Below are positions 32,573 to 41,238 of a stretch of 64,000 nt of DNA, piece by piece. Each line of letters begins with the position of its first letter. Position 1 is the stretch's first letter. Below the pieces are notes generated by a model. That model was given only the letters and a program-made list of their open reading frames with translations. It was not told the origin of the DNA and made no database searches. The translations under genes were made by a program, and so were the position numbers. This stretch comes from JAKSCF01 sp028279945 (GTDB lineage: Bacteria > Bacillota > Clostridia > Peptostreptococcales > JAAYPU01): positions 113,029 to 177,028 of the forward strand of contig JANQMT010000078.1 of NCBI GenBank assembly GCA_028279945.1, in the 5' to 3' direction.

Positions 32573-34045
32573 TTAAGTCCCGCAGAATGTTCGGTAAAGA
32601 GGGGCTGAAGGGTCTGGTAATGTGGTATACTTCGTCTGTTTAAGACAGTGGGCATAAGGGTCCGAAAGCACCTCTAGGAATCGTTGCATAACGCTGTAGT
32701 CTCCTTGGTCCACCGCTGCTTTCAGTGCTTCTTCTACTCGATGGTTACGAGGAATTAGAGCAGGGTTGTTATTTCGCATCAGCTGTTGAGAGGCGGCTTT
32801 TGATTCCTGTTGTCTGCTCAGCCTTGCCTGCCACTGCTCATGCCACTGAGTCAATTCCGTGCTGTCTGACAAGACAGTATCTTCCGGCTTCTCAAACGTT
32901 AATGCGCGGAAGGTATTTGTATAGTCTGCTCCATGCTTCTGCATCATATTGAGGAGTTCTTCTATAAGGGATTCATCTTGTTGCTCTTCGTTAAATAATC
33001 CCAGTTTAGCTCTCATTCCTGCCAGCCAATTGTAATGATATAATTTAGGAAAGTCTGAGACCGCATCCTGAGCAAGTTTTACAGCCTGCTCTTGATTGTC
33101 ATGCAGCAACGGCAATAGGGTCTCAGCAAATCTGCTGAGGTTCCACCCTGCAATATGGGGCTGATTCCCGAAAGAATAGCGGCCGTGCCTATCAATAGAA
33201 CTGAATACCGTTGCCAGATCATAGGTATCCATGAAAGCACAAGGACCATAGTCAATGGTTTCTCCGCTAAGAGCCATGTTGTCGGTATTCATTACCCCAT
33301 GAACAAATCCAACCAACTGCCATTTGGAGATCAATAAAGCCTGACGCTTAATTACTTCTTGCAGCAGGAAAAGATAGCGGTTCTCAGCATCAACGTATGG
33401 AAAGTGTCTTTGTAATGTGTAATCAGCCAGAGCTTGAAGGTCGTCAATTGTACCCCATTTCGAAGCGTATTGAAAGGTGCCAACCCGCAAATGGCTGGCA
33501 GCCACGCGGGTCAAAATCGCACCTCTTTGTATGGTTTCGCGAATGACCGACTCACCGGTTGTCACTACCGCTAGGCTTCGAGTGGTAGGAATGCCAAGTC
33601 CATGCATGGCTTCGCTGATGATATATTCACGCAGCATGGGTCCAAGTGACGCTCGACCATCACCGCCCCGGGAGTATGGTGTTCTACCGGAACCCTTGAG
33701 CTGAATATCAAACCGCTTACCTAAAGGGGTCATCTGTTCACCAAGCAGTATCGCTCTGCCATCCCCCAGCATAGTAAAATGTCCAAATTGATGCCCTGCA
33801 TAAGCTTGAGCGAGAGGCAAAGAACCTTCGGGCATCTGGTTGCCGGCTAACACCGCTGCACCATGATTATTTTGTAATCTTTGAACATTTAATCCCAGTG
33901 ATTCTGCCAAAGACTCATTAAAAATGACTGTCTCCGGTGAGCTTACAGGAGTTGGGTTGAGACTGGTAAAGAAAATTTTAGGCAGACCAGCATAACTGCT
34001 GTCTAAATTCCATCCTTGTTCCATTACTTCTTTTCTCTGTGTCAT
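32573..34045 (-). CDS. selO: Protein adenylyltransferase SelO (YdiU/UPF0061)
   Basis: Pseudokinase-fold enzyme that attaches AMP to proteins. The 490-residue sequence has the family core LPLAQAYAGHQFGHFTMLGD, then KGSGRTPYSRGGDGRASLGP, the catalytic-loop-like FVHGVMNTDNMALSGETIDY and PCAFMD. The C-terminus ends TFCGT, with Cys where many eukaryotic forms have selenocysteine. The gene is visibly richer in G and C and in codons such as CTG and GCC than its neighbours, which suggests horizontal transfer or a different history. It is a monocistron: 279 bases from the toxin gene upstream and bounded downstream by a REP copy. Confidence 0.95.
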   Translation of the reverse strand: MTQRKEVMEQGWNLDSSYAGLPKIFFTSLNPTPVSSPETVIFNESLAESLGLNVQRLQNNHGAAVLAGNQMPEGSLPLAQAYAGHQFGHFTMLGDGRAILLGEQMTPLGKRFDIQLKGSGRTPYSRGGDGRASLGPMLREYIISEAMHGLGIPTTRSLAVVTTGESVIRETIQRGAILTRVAASHLRVGTFQYASKWGTIDDLQALADYTLQRHFPYVDAENRYLFLLQEVIKRQALLISKWQLVGFVHGVMNTDNMALSGETIDYGPCAFMDTYDLATVFSSIDRHGRYSFGNQPHIAGWNLSRFAETLLPLLHDNQEQAVKLAQDAVSDFPKLYHYNWLAGMRAKLGLFNEEQQDESLIEELLNMMQKHGADYTNTFRALTFEKPEDTVLSDSTELTQWHEQWQARLSRQQESKAASQQLMRNNNPALIPRNHRVEEALKAAVDQGDYSVMQRFLEVLSDPYAHCLKQTKYTTLPDPSAPLYRTFCGT

Positions 34046-34285
34046 CTTAACGTCCTTCCTTCTTTTATCTTTTTGTACCCTAGCTTTTTTATTTAAAACA
34101 AAGATTATATTTTTTTATGCTTTTTTCAATTTTCTACCTACTATATCAAATATAATACATCTTCTTTTAGTATCCGATTCTGCCGCTTTATTATACCTTG
34201 ACAGCACTAAGGTAAGTATGTTTTGAACCTCTTTTTTAGGTATAATGGATGATTGGTTCCGTCTTAATATTATACTTTTGTCATA

Positions 34286-34312
34286 CAAAAAAACAGGGGT
34301 TTTAAGCCCTGT
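34286..34312 (-). terminator. Intrinsic terminator of the toxin-antitoxin operon
   Basis: ACAGGG and CCCTGT stem with seven T on the minus strand. First of three near-identical hairpins (others at 46357 and 48572). Confidence 0.88.
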
Positions 34313-34324
34313 TAGTGGTTCAAT

Positions 34325-34639
34325 TTATAATAAGTTGATCCAATCTCTTCTAGTATATAATATTCTAATCATGGTAACCGTTTTGCGCTCTTCAGTCACA
34401 ACATAACATACAATATAGTTGTCTACCATCATTTTTTTTATACCTTTACCGGCAAGTCTATCATCAGCTGCTAAATTATTTCTTAAAGGTACATTTGCTA
34501 AAGAATTAATTCCTTTAGCAATTTTTTCAACTACTTTTTTCGCCTTTTGTGGCTCTAGCAGTTCTTTAGATATATATGCCCCTATGTCATATAATTTTTT
34601 CTCAGCAGGTTCAGTGATTAGAATATCATAGGTTGTCAT
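34325..34639 (-). CDS. RelE/ParE-family toxin
   Basis: A 104-residue toxin of the RelE/ParE superfamily. The N-terminal helix region is ILITEPAEKKLYDIGAYISK, the middle is KVVEKIAKGINSLANVPLRN, and the end MIRILYTRRDWINLL has the typical basic/aromatic tail; MVDNYIVCYVVTEERKTVTM is the central strand pair. It overlaps the antitoxin stop by four bases (ATGA), the usual arrangement of the phd/relE type. Whether it cuts ribosome-bound mRNA (RelE) or blocks gyrase (ParE) cannot be told from sequence alone. A terminator follows the stop. Confidence 0.9.
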   Translation of the reverse strand: MTTYDILITEPAEKKLYDIGAYISKELLEPQKAKKVVEKIAKGINSLANVPLRNNLAADDRLAGKGIKKMMVDNYIVCYVVTEERKTVTMIRILYTRRDWINLL

Positions 34640-34896
34640 TTATAATCCTTCTCTATATCTGCCAAAGCTTCTTTAAAAGGCCTTGTTTTTTTCTGCTGTA
34701 AAGCATCCATTCCTTCGTCAAGCAATTTATAAAGTTCAAATTTACCTACTAACTTTTCATAGGTTTCAATGCTCATAACGGCTAGATCTCCTTGGCCATT
34801 TTTAGTGATATAAACCGGCTCATTATACTTATGACAGAACTCTGATATTTCACTGTATTTATTTCTCAAATCCGAACTCGGTCTTATAGATGGCAT
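34636..34896 (-). CDS. Phd/YefM-family antitoxin
   Basis: An 86-residue antitoxin. The N-terminal DNA-binding fold reads IRPSSDLRNKYSEISEFCHK, followed by the typical PVYITKNGQGDLAVMSIETY block, then an unfolded C-terminal arm (LQQKKTRPFKEALADIEKDY) that should wrap the toxin. GGAGGTG ribosome site. It is upstream of, and translationally coupled with, the toxin gene, and should repress the operon. It is next to a REP copy and between unrelated genes, consistent with an acquired module. Confidence 0.92.
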   Translation of the reverse strand: MPSIRPSSDLRNKYSEISEFCHKYNEPVYITKNGQGDLAVMSIETYEKLVGKFELYKLLDEGMDALQQKKTRPFKEALADIEKDYK

Positions 34897-34967
34897 TGTA
34901 ATTCACCTCCACATCCATATATCAATATTATATCGTAATATTAGTATATTATCCAAACTTCCTAATT

Positions 34968-34990
34968 CAAACAAAAGGAAGCGTTCTTGT
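34968..34990. repeat. REP-like element copy, diverged
   Basis: CAAACAAAAGGAAGCGTTCT then TGT. The core is changed and the second arm is short; it ends one base before the stop of the Fe-S oxidoreductase gene. Confidence 0.6.
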
Positions 34991-34991
34991 C

Positions 34992-36254
34992 TTATACGCC
35001 AAAGAAGTTTTTAATCTCTGTATCAATTTCTTGTTCAGTGTAAGGAGAGACGCTGTAATAGTCTTTTGTTAAACTTTTTATCTCATCTAAACTTCTACAT
35101 TTTTTAATTTCTTTAAAAAAATCTTGATGGTCCAGTCCAAGTGCCTGTGCAATCATTAAGATATAACTGTCCATATCAAAATCAACTTCCTCAGCTTTAT
35201 TTAAAAATAAATTATGGCATGCATGGCATACATCTACTAAAGCATCTACATCCATGTTTACAACTTCATTCAAACATTTATCTTGTAAGTTTTTCATACG
35301 CTCTGTTACCATGAAAGGAGAAGAAATACCACAGCACAATTCATCTTTGGTATCTGTATTCTTATCTATAACCGTAACCCCTTCAATAGATTTTAATAAT
35401 TCTCTTGGACCAATGGGATCAATCTCTGTATATAGAATCTTACACGGATCATGAACAACAAGATTTTTATGGATAGCGCATTTAAAATTTAATTTATCTT
35501 TATTTTGTGTTAAATATTGAGATACAGATAAAATTTCAAAATTAAAATCCTCGTAATCTGCGATGATTTCCAGTATTCTCACAATACAAGAAGAGCACCA
35601 AAATACTACTTTTTTAGGCTTAAGCTCTCTCAACCGGTTAACAAGCCCTCTATATGCTTTTTCCCCGTTCTCTAAATCTCCATTTAACATTTGAATATTT
35701 CCACAGCAATAATCTAACCCAGGTATGAAAGAATAATTTTCATTTACTTTATCCAATACTTCTAATGCTGCTAATAATTTGTCAGGCTGGTAATAAATAT
35801 TGCATCCGGGAAAAAACACGACATCGGCATTCTCGATTATTTTCTCATTTGAAATCCAATCATAATTTTCTTTTGAAACTTGAATGCTGGATAGAATTCT
35901 CTGTCTTCCTTTTGGATTCATCGGGTCAATATATTGAGGCACATCGAATCCTGAAATATGATAGGCCCATTTAATAATCTCATTGATCACCATAGGATTC
36001 AAATCTTTTGGACAAACATGATGGGTACACCTAAAACAGCCTATACAGGCAAATGCTTTATTATAAAGGGCTTCATCCTCGTATGGTTTCTGCAAAAAAT
36101 CAATGGCTTTTTTCTGCAAGTCTGTTGCTTTATGATGGAATGTATTTTCCTTGGATATTACCGGACATACTTTTATACATTTACCGCATTTTATGCAGTC
36201 CTCCACAATTCTTTCTTTCTCATATGAATAGTAATCTTGCATTTTTTCAGTCAT
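34992..36254 (-). CDS. Iron-sulfur oxidoreductase of the GlpC/HdrD type
   Basis: A 420-residue electron-transfer subunit. Two N-terminal 4Fe-4S motifs are CIKCGKCIKVCPVIS and CIGCFRCTHHVCPKD (the second with an irregular spacing). Two CCG-type domains follow, with PGCNIYYQP...LDYCCGN and VVHDPCKILY...DELCCGIS and a CHACHN segment, as in heterodisulfide reductase D and glycerol-3-phosphate dehydrogenase GlpC. No flavoprotein partner gene adjoins it, so its partner is unknown. Ribosome site GAGGAAGG. The TetR gene 48 bases upstream is on the same strand and may be cotranscribed. Confidence 0.88.
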   Translation of the reverse strand: MTEKMQDYYSYEKERIVEDCIKCGKCIKVCPVISKENTFHHKATDLQKKAIDFLQKPYEDEALYNKAFACIGCFRCTHHVCPKDLNPMVINEIIKWAYHISGFDVPQYIDPMNPKGRQRILSSIQVSKENYDWISNEKIIENADVVFFPGCNIYYQPDKLLAALEVLDKVNENYSFIPGLDYCCGNIQMLNGDLENGEKAYRGLVNRLRELKPKKVVFWCSSCIVRILEIIADYEDFNFEILSVSQYLTQNKDKLNFKCAIHKNLVVHDPCKILYTEIDPIGPRELLKSIEGVTVIDKNTDTKDELCCGISSPFMVTERMKNLQDKCLNEVVNMDVDALVDVCHACHNLFLNKAEEVDFDMDSYILMIAQALGLDHQDFFKEIKKCRSLDEIKSLTKDYYSVSPYTEQEIDTEIKNFFGV

Positions 36255-36302
36255 AATGTCCTTCCTCCAGATCTCTTTTATTGTGCCGTATCATCGCATG
36301 AG

Positions 36303-36896
36303 TTATCTATTATCTTTTAAAAAAACCTTTTGTAAAACTTGAAAAAATTCATCCAATGGCTCTCTATCCCTGCTGGATTTCATTCTTAATAACGCCCCTT
36401 GCCAATGGGTAATGATTGCATTAGCAAGTTTGTTTGCCGGTAAAATCGGCTTAAAATTATGCTTCTCTTGTGCATCCATTATGCATTTTAATACTTTTTC
36501 AGAGGTCTTTTTATGCAATCTATCGGTAGCCTCTGAAATCACCATATTGACATCTCCCATTTCTTGAGAAAGATTTCCAACAAAACATCCCAGCTTATAT
36601 GCTTCGTTTTCCATATTCTCTATTTTGCTTTTATAAAAATTCCTAATTCGATCTAAAGGTTCTGCCTTTGCAGTTTCTAGTAACATGAACCTTTCGCGCC
36701 CTAATTCATCCATATAAAAATCTAATGCTCCAACCGCATATTCTTCCTTAGATTTAAAATAATAATAGAAGGAGCCTTTGGGGATACCTGCAGCATCTGC
36801 AAGTTCTTTAACACTTGTTGAATTATAGCCTTTTAAATACATAACGTGAATAGAATCATTAATGATTCTTCGCTTATTGATCGTATTTTTATCCAT
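36303..36896 (-). CDS. TetR-family regulator (AcrR/YxaF type)
   Basis: A 197-residue TetR protein. The helix-turn-helix is HVMYLKGYNSTSVKELADAA followed by GIPKGSFYYYFKSKEEYAVG; the C-terminal domain looks like the TetR_C of the LmrA/YxaF group (KSKIENMENEAYKLGCFVGN). A palindrome-like site at 36934-36947 upstream of its start shares 12 of 14 core bases with a site upstream of the condensation-like acyltransferase at 31017-32354. It likely regulates itself, the Fe-S oxidoreductase downstream, and possibly that acyltransferase. Confidence 0.9.
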   Translation of the reverse strand: MDKNTINKRRIINDSIHVMYLKGYNSTSVKELADAAGIPKGSFYYYFKSKEEYAVGALDFYMDELGRERFMLLETAKAEPLDRIRNFYKSKIENMENEAYKLGCFVGNLSQEMGDVNMVISEATDRLHKKTSEKVLKCIMDAQEKHNFKPILPANKLANAIITHWQGALLRMKSSRDREPLDEFFQVLQKVFLKDNR

Positions 36897-36933
36897 ATAG
36901 TCAAACCTCTTTTTTCCATATTTTAGAATTAGT

Positions 36934-36947
36934 TGACTGGTTGGTTA
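36934..36947. promoter_or_regulatory. Candidate TetR operator, copy 2
   Basis: TGACTGGTTGGTTA, 37 bases upstream of the TetR start; 12 of 14 bases match 32401-32414. Reads like the GACCAGTC-type operators of this TetR subgroup on the other strand. Confidence 0.55.
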
Positions 36948-37030
36948 TATTTTAACCCATATGATATTCTGCTGTCAAGATTATATTATGAATCCCATAA
37001 TCTAAAAATTTAAATTTCACACCATAAGAG

Positions 37031-37049
37031 GCGGGGTTCTTTTTGTTTG
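37031..37049. repeat. REP-like element remnant, reverse orientation
   Basis: GCGGGGTTCTTTTTGTTTG; distal arm intact, core altered (GCGGGG for GGGACG). It is not beside a stop codon. Confidence 0.6.
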
Positions 37050-37174
37050 GCTACACAAATAACAGCTTTTCTTTCTTATTTATATCAAATCAGCTTCATT
37101 CCTGTAATGTTAAAGCACATTTTTTAAACATATAGCATATGATTTTTTATAAGACTACGAAAGGAGTGAGCAAT

Positions 37175-37714
37175 ATGTATAATGTTTATAGGCCATATCC
37201 TTCTCCTTATTACTTTAACATACCCATGTATAATATCTATAAAAAGTATCCTTATACTTACCATGTTGGTACACCAATGTATGATCCAAACCGTTGGAGA
37301 CAATTTATTCAATTGAAGGATTATGGCCCGGAGCCGTTTGTGGTTAATATTGATGAAGCTACTAAACGAAACAAAACTTTTCGAACCGCTTTATGGACGG
37401 GAGACAATTTGCAAGTTACGTTGATGAGTATCAGAGTTGGAGATGACATAGGTTTAGAAGTTCATCCTACAGTGGATCAATTCATACGTATTGAGGAAGG
37501 TCAAGGGATTTCTAGAATGGGAGATAGCAAAGATAAGTTGGATTTTGAAGAAAAAATTTATGATGACTATGCCATCATGATACCTGCCGGTAAATGGCAT
37601 AATGTCATCAATACAGGTGATAAACCGCTAAAATTATACACTATCTATGCCCCACCTGAGCATCCACGCGGTACGATACATCAAACTAAAGAAGATGCCG
37701 AGGCTGATGAATAG
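37175..37714 (+). CDS. Cupin-domain protein
   Basis: A 179-residue protein. The N-terminal 50 residues are rich in Tyr and Pro (MYNVYRPYPSPYYFNIPMYN), a feature of some Bacillales/Clostridia cupins linked with spores. The cupin barrel follows with metal-ligand motifs EVHPTVDQFIRIEEGQG (first motif, lacking one of the usual His) and MIPAGKWHNVINTGDKPLKL (second motif). ATG at 37175 has AAAGGAG upstream; the earlier in-frame ATG at 37139 lacks a site. It stands alone and ends in a strong terminator. Substrate unknown; mannose-6-phosphate-isomerase-like proteins are one relative. Confidence 0.85.
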   Translation: MYNVYRPYPSPYYFNIPMYNIYKKYPYTYHVGTPMYDPNRWRQFIQLKDYGPEPFVVNIDEATKRNKTFRTALWTGDNLQVTLMSIRVGDDIGLEVHPTVDQFIRIEEGQGISRMGDSKDKLDFEEKIYDDYAIMIPAGKWHNVINTGDKPLKLYTIYAPPEHPRGTIHQTKEDAEADE

Positions 37715-37747
37715 CACTACGGTCATTGGTCATTAGAGATTAGGCCG

Positions 37748-37783
37748 GCTAGTAAAAATAAAGAATTTTTACTAGCTTTTTTT
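37748..37783 (+). terminator. Intrinsic terminator of the cupin gene
   Basis: GCTAGTAAAAAT and ATTTTTACTAGC pair over 12 bp around a short AAGA-type loop, followed by seven T. Confidence 0.92.
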
Positions 37784-37787
37784 ATTG

Positions 37788-39212
37788 TTATAATTTGTTT
37801 TCTTTCATAAATTGAGCATTTGAACCATTAATCTCAAAGAATTCTTTCGCTGCTTTTTCTCCAATTCTTTTAGGATATTTTGTAACGGCTTCAATGTATT
37901 CATTTTCTTCAATGTTGCAAAGCTTACCATCTTTCATGATAATCTGCCCATTAACAACAGACAGGTCTACCTCGTGGCCTCTTGCACTATAGACTAAGTT
38001 TGGTACTATATTCCTCATGGGATACGTGTACACCGGAAGCATGGAAGGATGATTCAAATCTACTGCAATGAAATCAGCCTGTTTTCCAACCTCCAAAGAT
38101 CCTATAGTATCCCCTAATCCTACTGCTTTTGCCCCTTCAATGGTTGCCATACGCAGCGCCGCCCAAGCCGGCATAATTTCGGGGTCCGAATACTTAATTT
38201 TATTAAACAAGGCAACGTTCTTCATCTCATTAATAATGTTATGACAGTTATTTCCCGAAGCCTGATCAGATCCCAAAGCGACCTGCCCTCCTGCCTTTTG
38301 AAACGCTATTGAAGGCGGAACAATGCCATCAATGATACCAATGGAACCTGGACATAATACCATAGATGCCCCACTTTTAGCTACAGCAGAAGCTTCCTTA
38401 TCATGACAATCCGTTAAATGCACTGCCATCAGACTTTTGTCCAAATAGCCAAGGTCTTTTAAGAATTCAACCGGTCTTTTACCATATCTTTTCTCAATCT
38501 GATCGGTTTCTCTATTTCCCTGTTGTGTATGCATATGTATTAAAGTATTGCGTTCTTTTACAACTTTTTGTATTTTTAATAATAATTCCGGATTTAGAAA
38601 ATCAGGGCCTTGGGGCCCGAACAATATTTTAATTCTGCCTTCAGCCTTGTTATGCCAGCGTTCATATAAAGCTATATTTCTTGCAAAACTCTCTTCACCT
38701 AAATCATCATCCAATTCATATAACTCACCAGGCTTATATACTCTGCTCTTTGCTGCACGTATGGTCTGGGTAATATTTCCCCTAGCACCGACCTTTTTGA
38801 TAAACCTGCAAACATTATCCATGTTTGTCTCGTAGTCGCCTAGAGTAGTTGTACCGGCTTTGATTGCTTCCATTATCGCTACGTAGCTTCCTGCATCTCT
38901 TTCTTCATCCGTTATAACATTATGAAAAGGCTGTAATCCAAACATCATCCAATTGTTTGTATCTTGTGCAAGCCCCCTCATGATGTTGCAGGCTGTGTGC
39001 ATGTGTGCGTCGATTAATCCCGGAAATATAGCATGATGATTCATTTCCAGGGTTTCGGCTGCTTTGAAATTGGCTTTTATTTTTTCACTTTGGGTTACCT
39101 CAATGATTTTCCCACCATTCACTACCATGGAAATACCATTTTTATAACCAACGCCTGCTCCTTCCATTGTATAAAAATGAAGAGCATTTACGATCATATC
39201 TACCCTTTTCAC
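37788..39212 (-). CDS. Metal-dependent amidohydrolase (SsnA/TrzN/MTA-deaminase-like)
   Basis: A 474-residue amidohydrolase. Metal ligands are seen as FPGLIDAHMHTACNIMRGLA (HxH), LIHMHTQQGN (His), LMAVHLTDCHD (His) and GGQVALGSDQASG (Asp). Family members deaminate or dechlorinate N-heterocycles, and SsnA-type proteins sit in purine or selenate gene sets. A GTG at 39212 has GGAGG five bases upstream, while an upstream in-frame ATG has none, so GTG is chosen. It is a single gene between the cupin terminator and the REP pair. Substrate unknown. Confidence 0.85.
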   Translation of the reverse strand: MKRVDMIVNALHFYTMEGAGVGYKNGISMVVNGGKIIEVTQSEKIKANFKAAETLEMNHHAIFPGLIDAHMHTACNIMRGLAQDTNNWMMFGLQPFHNVITDEERDAGSYVAIMEAIKAGTTTLGDYETNMDNVCRFIKKVGARGNITQTIRAAKSRVYKPGELYELDDDLGEESFARNIALYERWHNKAEGRIKILFGPQGPDFLNPELLLKIQKVVKERNTLIHMHTQQGNRETDQIEKRYGKRPVEFLKDLGYLDKSLMAVHLTDCHDKEASAVAKSGASMVLCPGSIGIIDGIVPPSIAFQKAGGQVALGSDQASGNNCHNIINEMKNVALFNKIKYSDPEIMPAWAALRMATIEGAKAVGLGDTIGSLEVGKQADFIAVDLNHPSMLPVYTYPMRNIVPNLVYSARGHEVDLSVVNGQIIMKDGKLCNIEENEYIEAVTKYPKRIGEKAAKEFFEINGSNAQFMKENKL

Positions 39213-39383
39213 GTTTCCTCCAATCATTAAATTATTCCAGTAATACTGTCCATCTTGTTATTCATTACCAAATATATCATATTGTTATTGATGATTCAAT
39301 TTACTGTTCTCAAATTACCTAATGTGATATATTTACCTTGCTCCTGTATTATATGGGGTATCGTTTTGAAGACAAAAAATACT

Positions 39384-39404
39384 GAGGACAGATTTTTTAT
39401 TTGG
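39384..39404. repeat. REP-like element remnant, reverse orientation
   Basis: GAGGACAGATTTTTTATTTG then G, a diverged reverse copy facing the forward copy at 39423, so that the two form an inverted pair separated by 18 bases. Confidence 0.55.
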
Positions 39405-39422
39405 TTTTAATGCTGTCATAAC

Positions 39423-39445
39423 CAAACAAAAGAATCCGTCCCTGT
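39423..39445. repeat. REP-like element copy
   Basis: CAAACAAAAGAATCCGTCCC then TGT; core intact except AATCC for AACC. It ends 14 bases before the stop of the transketolase C-terminal gene. Confidence 0.75.
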
Positions 39446-39459
39446 GGATGAAATAAACT

Positions 39460-40401
39460 TTAATATTCAATAACGCTTTTGACATGACTGATAACATTTG
39501 AAACGTTTAAACCATATTTATTTTTTACTTGGAAAGTTTTCCCTGATTCTGTAAAACAATCCTGAACCCCTATCATAGATAATTTTGGATGGGTACGCCT
39601 TGCCGATAAGACTTCTGCCATTGTACTACCTAGACCTCCAATAACGCTGTGGTTTTCAATAGTAACAATTCCTTTCACCGTATCAGCGATCTTATTCATC
39701 AATTCTTTATCCAATGGCTTAATAGAAAAAATGTTGATCAGCTTACATCCAAGCCCCTGTTCTTTTAATGCTTCATAGGCTTCATATGCTATTTTAGCTG
39801 CAGTTCCCTCAAAAATGATTGCAACATCGTTGCCATCATCATACAAAACTTTGCTTTTCCCTAATCGACTTTCTTGGCTTGGGACATCTTCTAAAATTGG
39901 AATGATATCCCTTGCAGTTCTAATGTATATGGGTCCTTTATGAGATACTGCAATTTGAATGGTTTCCTCTAATTCCTCTAATGAACTAGGAACTAAAACT
40001 TTTAAGTTAGGAATAACACGGGCACAGGCAATATCTTCGTTTGCATGATGGCTGGCGCCATCCGGGCCGTTATCCATTCCTGGGTGTGTTCCTATGAGCT
40101 TTACATTTAAATTGGCATAACAGGCCTGTCTGAGTTGGGTCCAAGCCGTTCCGGTTAAAAAGATAGAAAAATTGACGTAAAAGGGTATTTTGCCTTCCAT
40201 TGCTAATCCGGAGGCTATTGACATAGCACTTTGCTCGGCTATACCCAGTTCAATAAAACGTTTGGGATATTTTTTAGAAAAATCGATTGTTGTTGTTGAC
40301 TTTGCCAGATCACTGTCCAATACAAATATTCTTTCATCCCCACCCAACTCACAAAGCTTTTTACCAACATAATCCCTAAGTGATATCATCTGTTCATTCA
40401 T
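39460..40401 (-). CDS. Transketolase, C-terminal subunit
   Basis: A 313-residue pyrimidine-binding and C-terminal half of a split transketolase. The catalytic region FIELGIAEQSAMSIASGLAM is the conserved cofactor-pyrimidine block (with the essential Glu), and ENHSVIGGLGSTMAEVLSAR marks the C-terminal domain. It overlaps the N-terminal subunit by eight bases. Together with that half (40394-41215) it forms a complete enzyme that transfers a two-carbon ketol unit between sugar phosphates. Its neighbours are a PTS and its regulator, so the ketose is likely phosphorylated on entry and used directly. Confidence 0.93.
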   Translation of the reverse strand: MNEQMISLRDYVGKKLCELGGDERIFVLDSDLAKSTTTIDFSKKYPKRFIELGIAEQSAMSIASGLAMEGKIPFYVNFSIFLTGTAWTQLRQACYANLNVKLIGTHPGMDNGPDGASHHANEDIACARVIPNLKVLVPSSLEELEETIQIAVSHKGPIYIRTARDIIPILEDVPSQESRLGKSKVLYDDGNDVAIIFEGTAAKIAYEAYEALKEQGLGCKLINIFSIKPLDKELMNKIADTVKGIVTIENHSVIGGLGSTMAEVLSARRTHPKLSMIGVQDCFTESGKTFQVKNKYGLNVSNVISHVKSVIEY

Positions 40402-41215
40402 TGATCATCTCTCCGATACGATTTAAATCTTCGATTGCAATCTCGTATTCTTCATCCGATATTGCACCGCTATGCCATTTAGGATTATTCTCCATAAACG
40501 AAACACCTTTGCCTTTTATGGTATTCGCAATGATTGCAACAGGTTTTGAGGTTTCTTTTTTTGATTTTTCCAGAACATCTGAAATTTCTTTTATACTATG
40601 TCCATCAATTTCATGGGTTTGCCAATTAAAAGCTTTAAATTTGTCTGAAACCGGTTCGATATCCAATACGTCCTTTACCGGTCCGCCGGATGATAATTGA
40701 TTCCAGTCTAAGATGACGATTAGATTATTTAAATGATGTTGCGCTGCCTGCAAGATGGCTTCCCAAATCTGCCCGCCGGCTAATTCCCCGTCTCCGATTA
40801 TAACGAATACTGCATTAGGATCATGATTGAATTTTTTTGCCAGTGCTACTCCTACTCCCAACGATAAACCCTGCCCCAATAATCCGGTGGTTGCGTCCAC
40901 TTCTGGAATATCCACCATATGCGGATGTCCTTGAAGGCGGGAATCCACTTGTCTGAAGGTCTTTAGTTCCGCATTTCCGATTATTCCCTTACCATGCAGT
41001 ATTGCATATTGTGCCGGTACTGCATGGCCTTTGGATAAAATGACTTTACTTCGTTGAGCTTCATTAAAATGGACATAATTTTCATAGATTACCGTTAAAA
41101 GGTCGCTGCAAGACAGAGAGCCTCCCGGGTGCCCTGCCTTAGCATAATACACAATTTCAATAATTTTTTTCCGATTTTGGTTGGCTAATAATTCTAATTC
41201 TTTAATGCTTTTCAT
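40394..41215 (-). CDS. Transketolase, N-terminal subunit
   Basis: A 273-residue ThDP-binding half. The cofactor motif is FVIIGDGELAGGQIWEAILQ with NLIVILDWNQLSSGG; other conserved parts are YAKAGHPGGSLSCSDLLTVI, VILSKGHAVPAQYAIL and GLLGQGLSLGVGVALAKKF. It is followed by the C-terminal subunit with an eight-base overlap. Split transketolases are common in anaerobic bacteria. Here the pair is linked to an ascorbate-type PTS, unlike housekeeping pairs. Ribosome site AGAGGGATG. Confidence 0.94.
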   Translation of the reverse strand: MKSIKELELLANQNRKKIIEIVYYAKAGHPGGSLSCSDLLTVIYENYVHFNEAQRSKVILSKGHAVPAQYAILHGKGIIGNAELKTFRQVDSRLQGHPHMVDIPEVDATTGLLGQGLSLGVGVALAKKFNHDPNAVFVIIGDGELAGGQIWEAILQAAQHHLNNLIVILDWNQLSSGGPVKDVLDIEPVSDKFKAFNWQTHEIDGHSIKEISDVLEKSKKETSKPVAIIANTIKGKGVSFMENNPKWHSGAISDEEYEIAIEDLNRIGEMINE

Positions 41216-41238
41216 CGATTGTACATCCCTCTTTTTTA

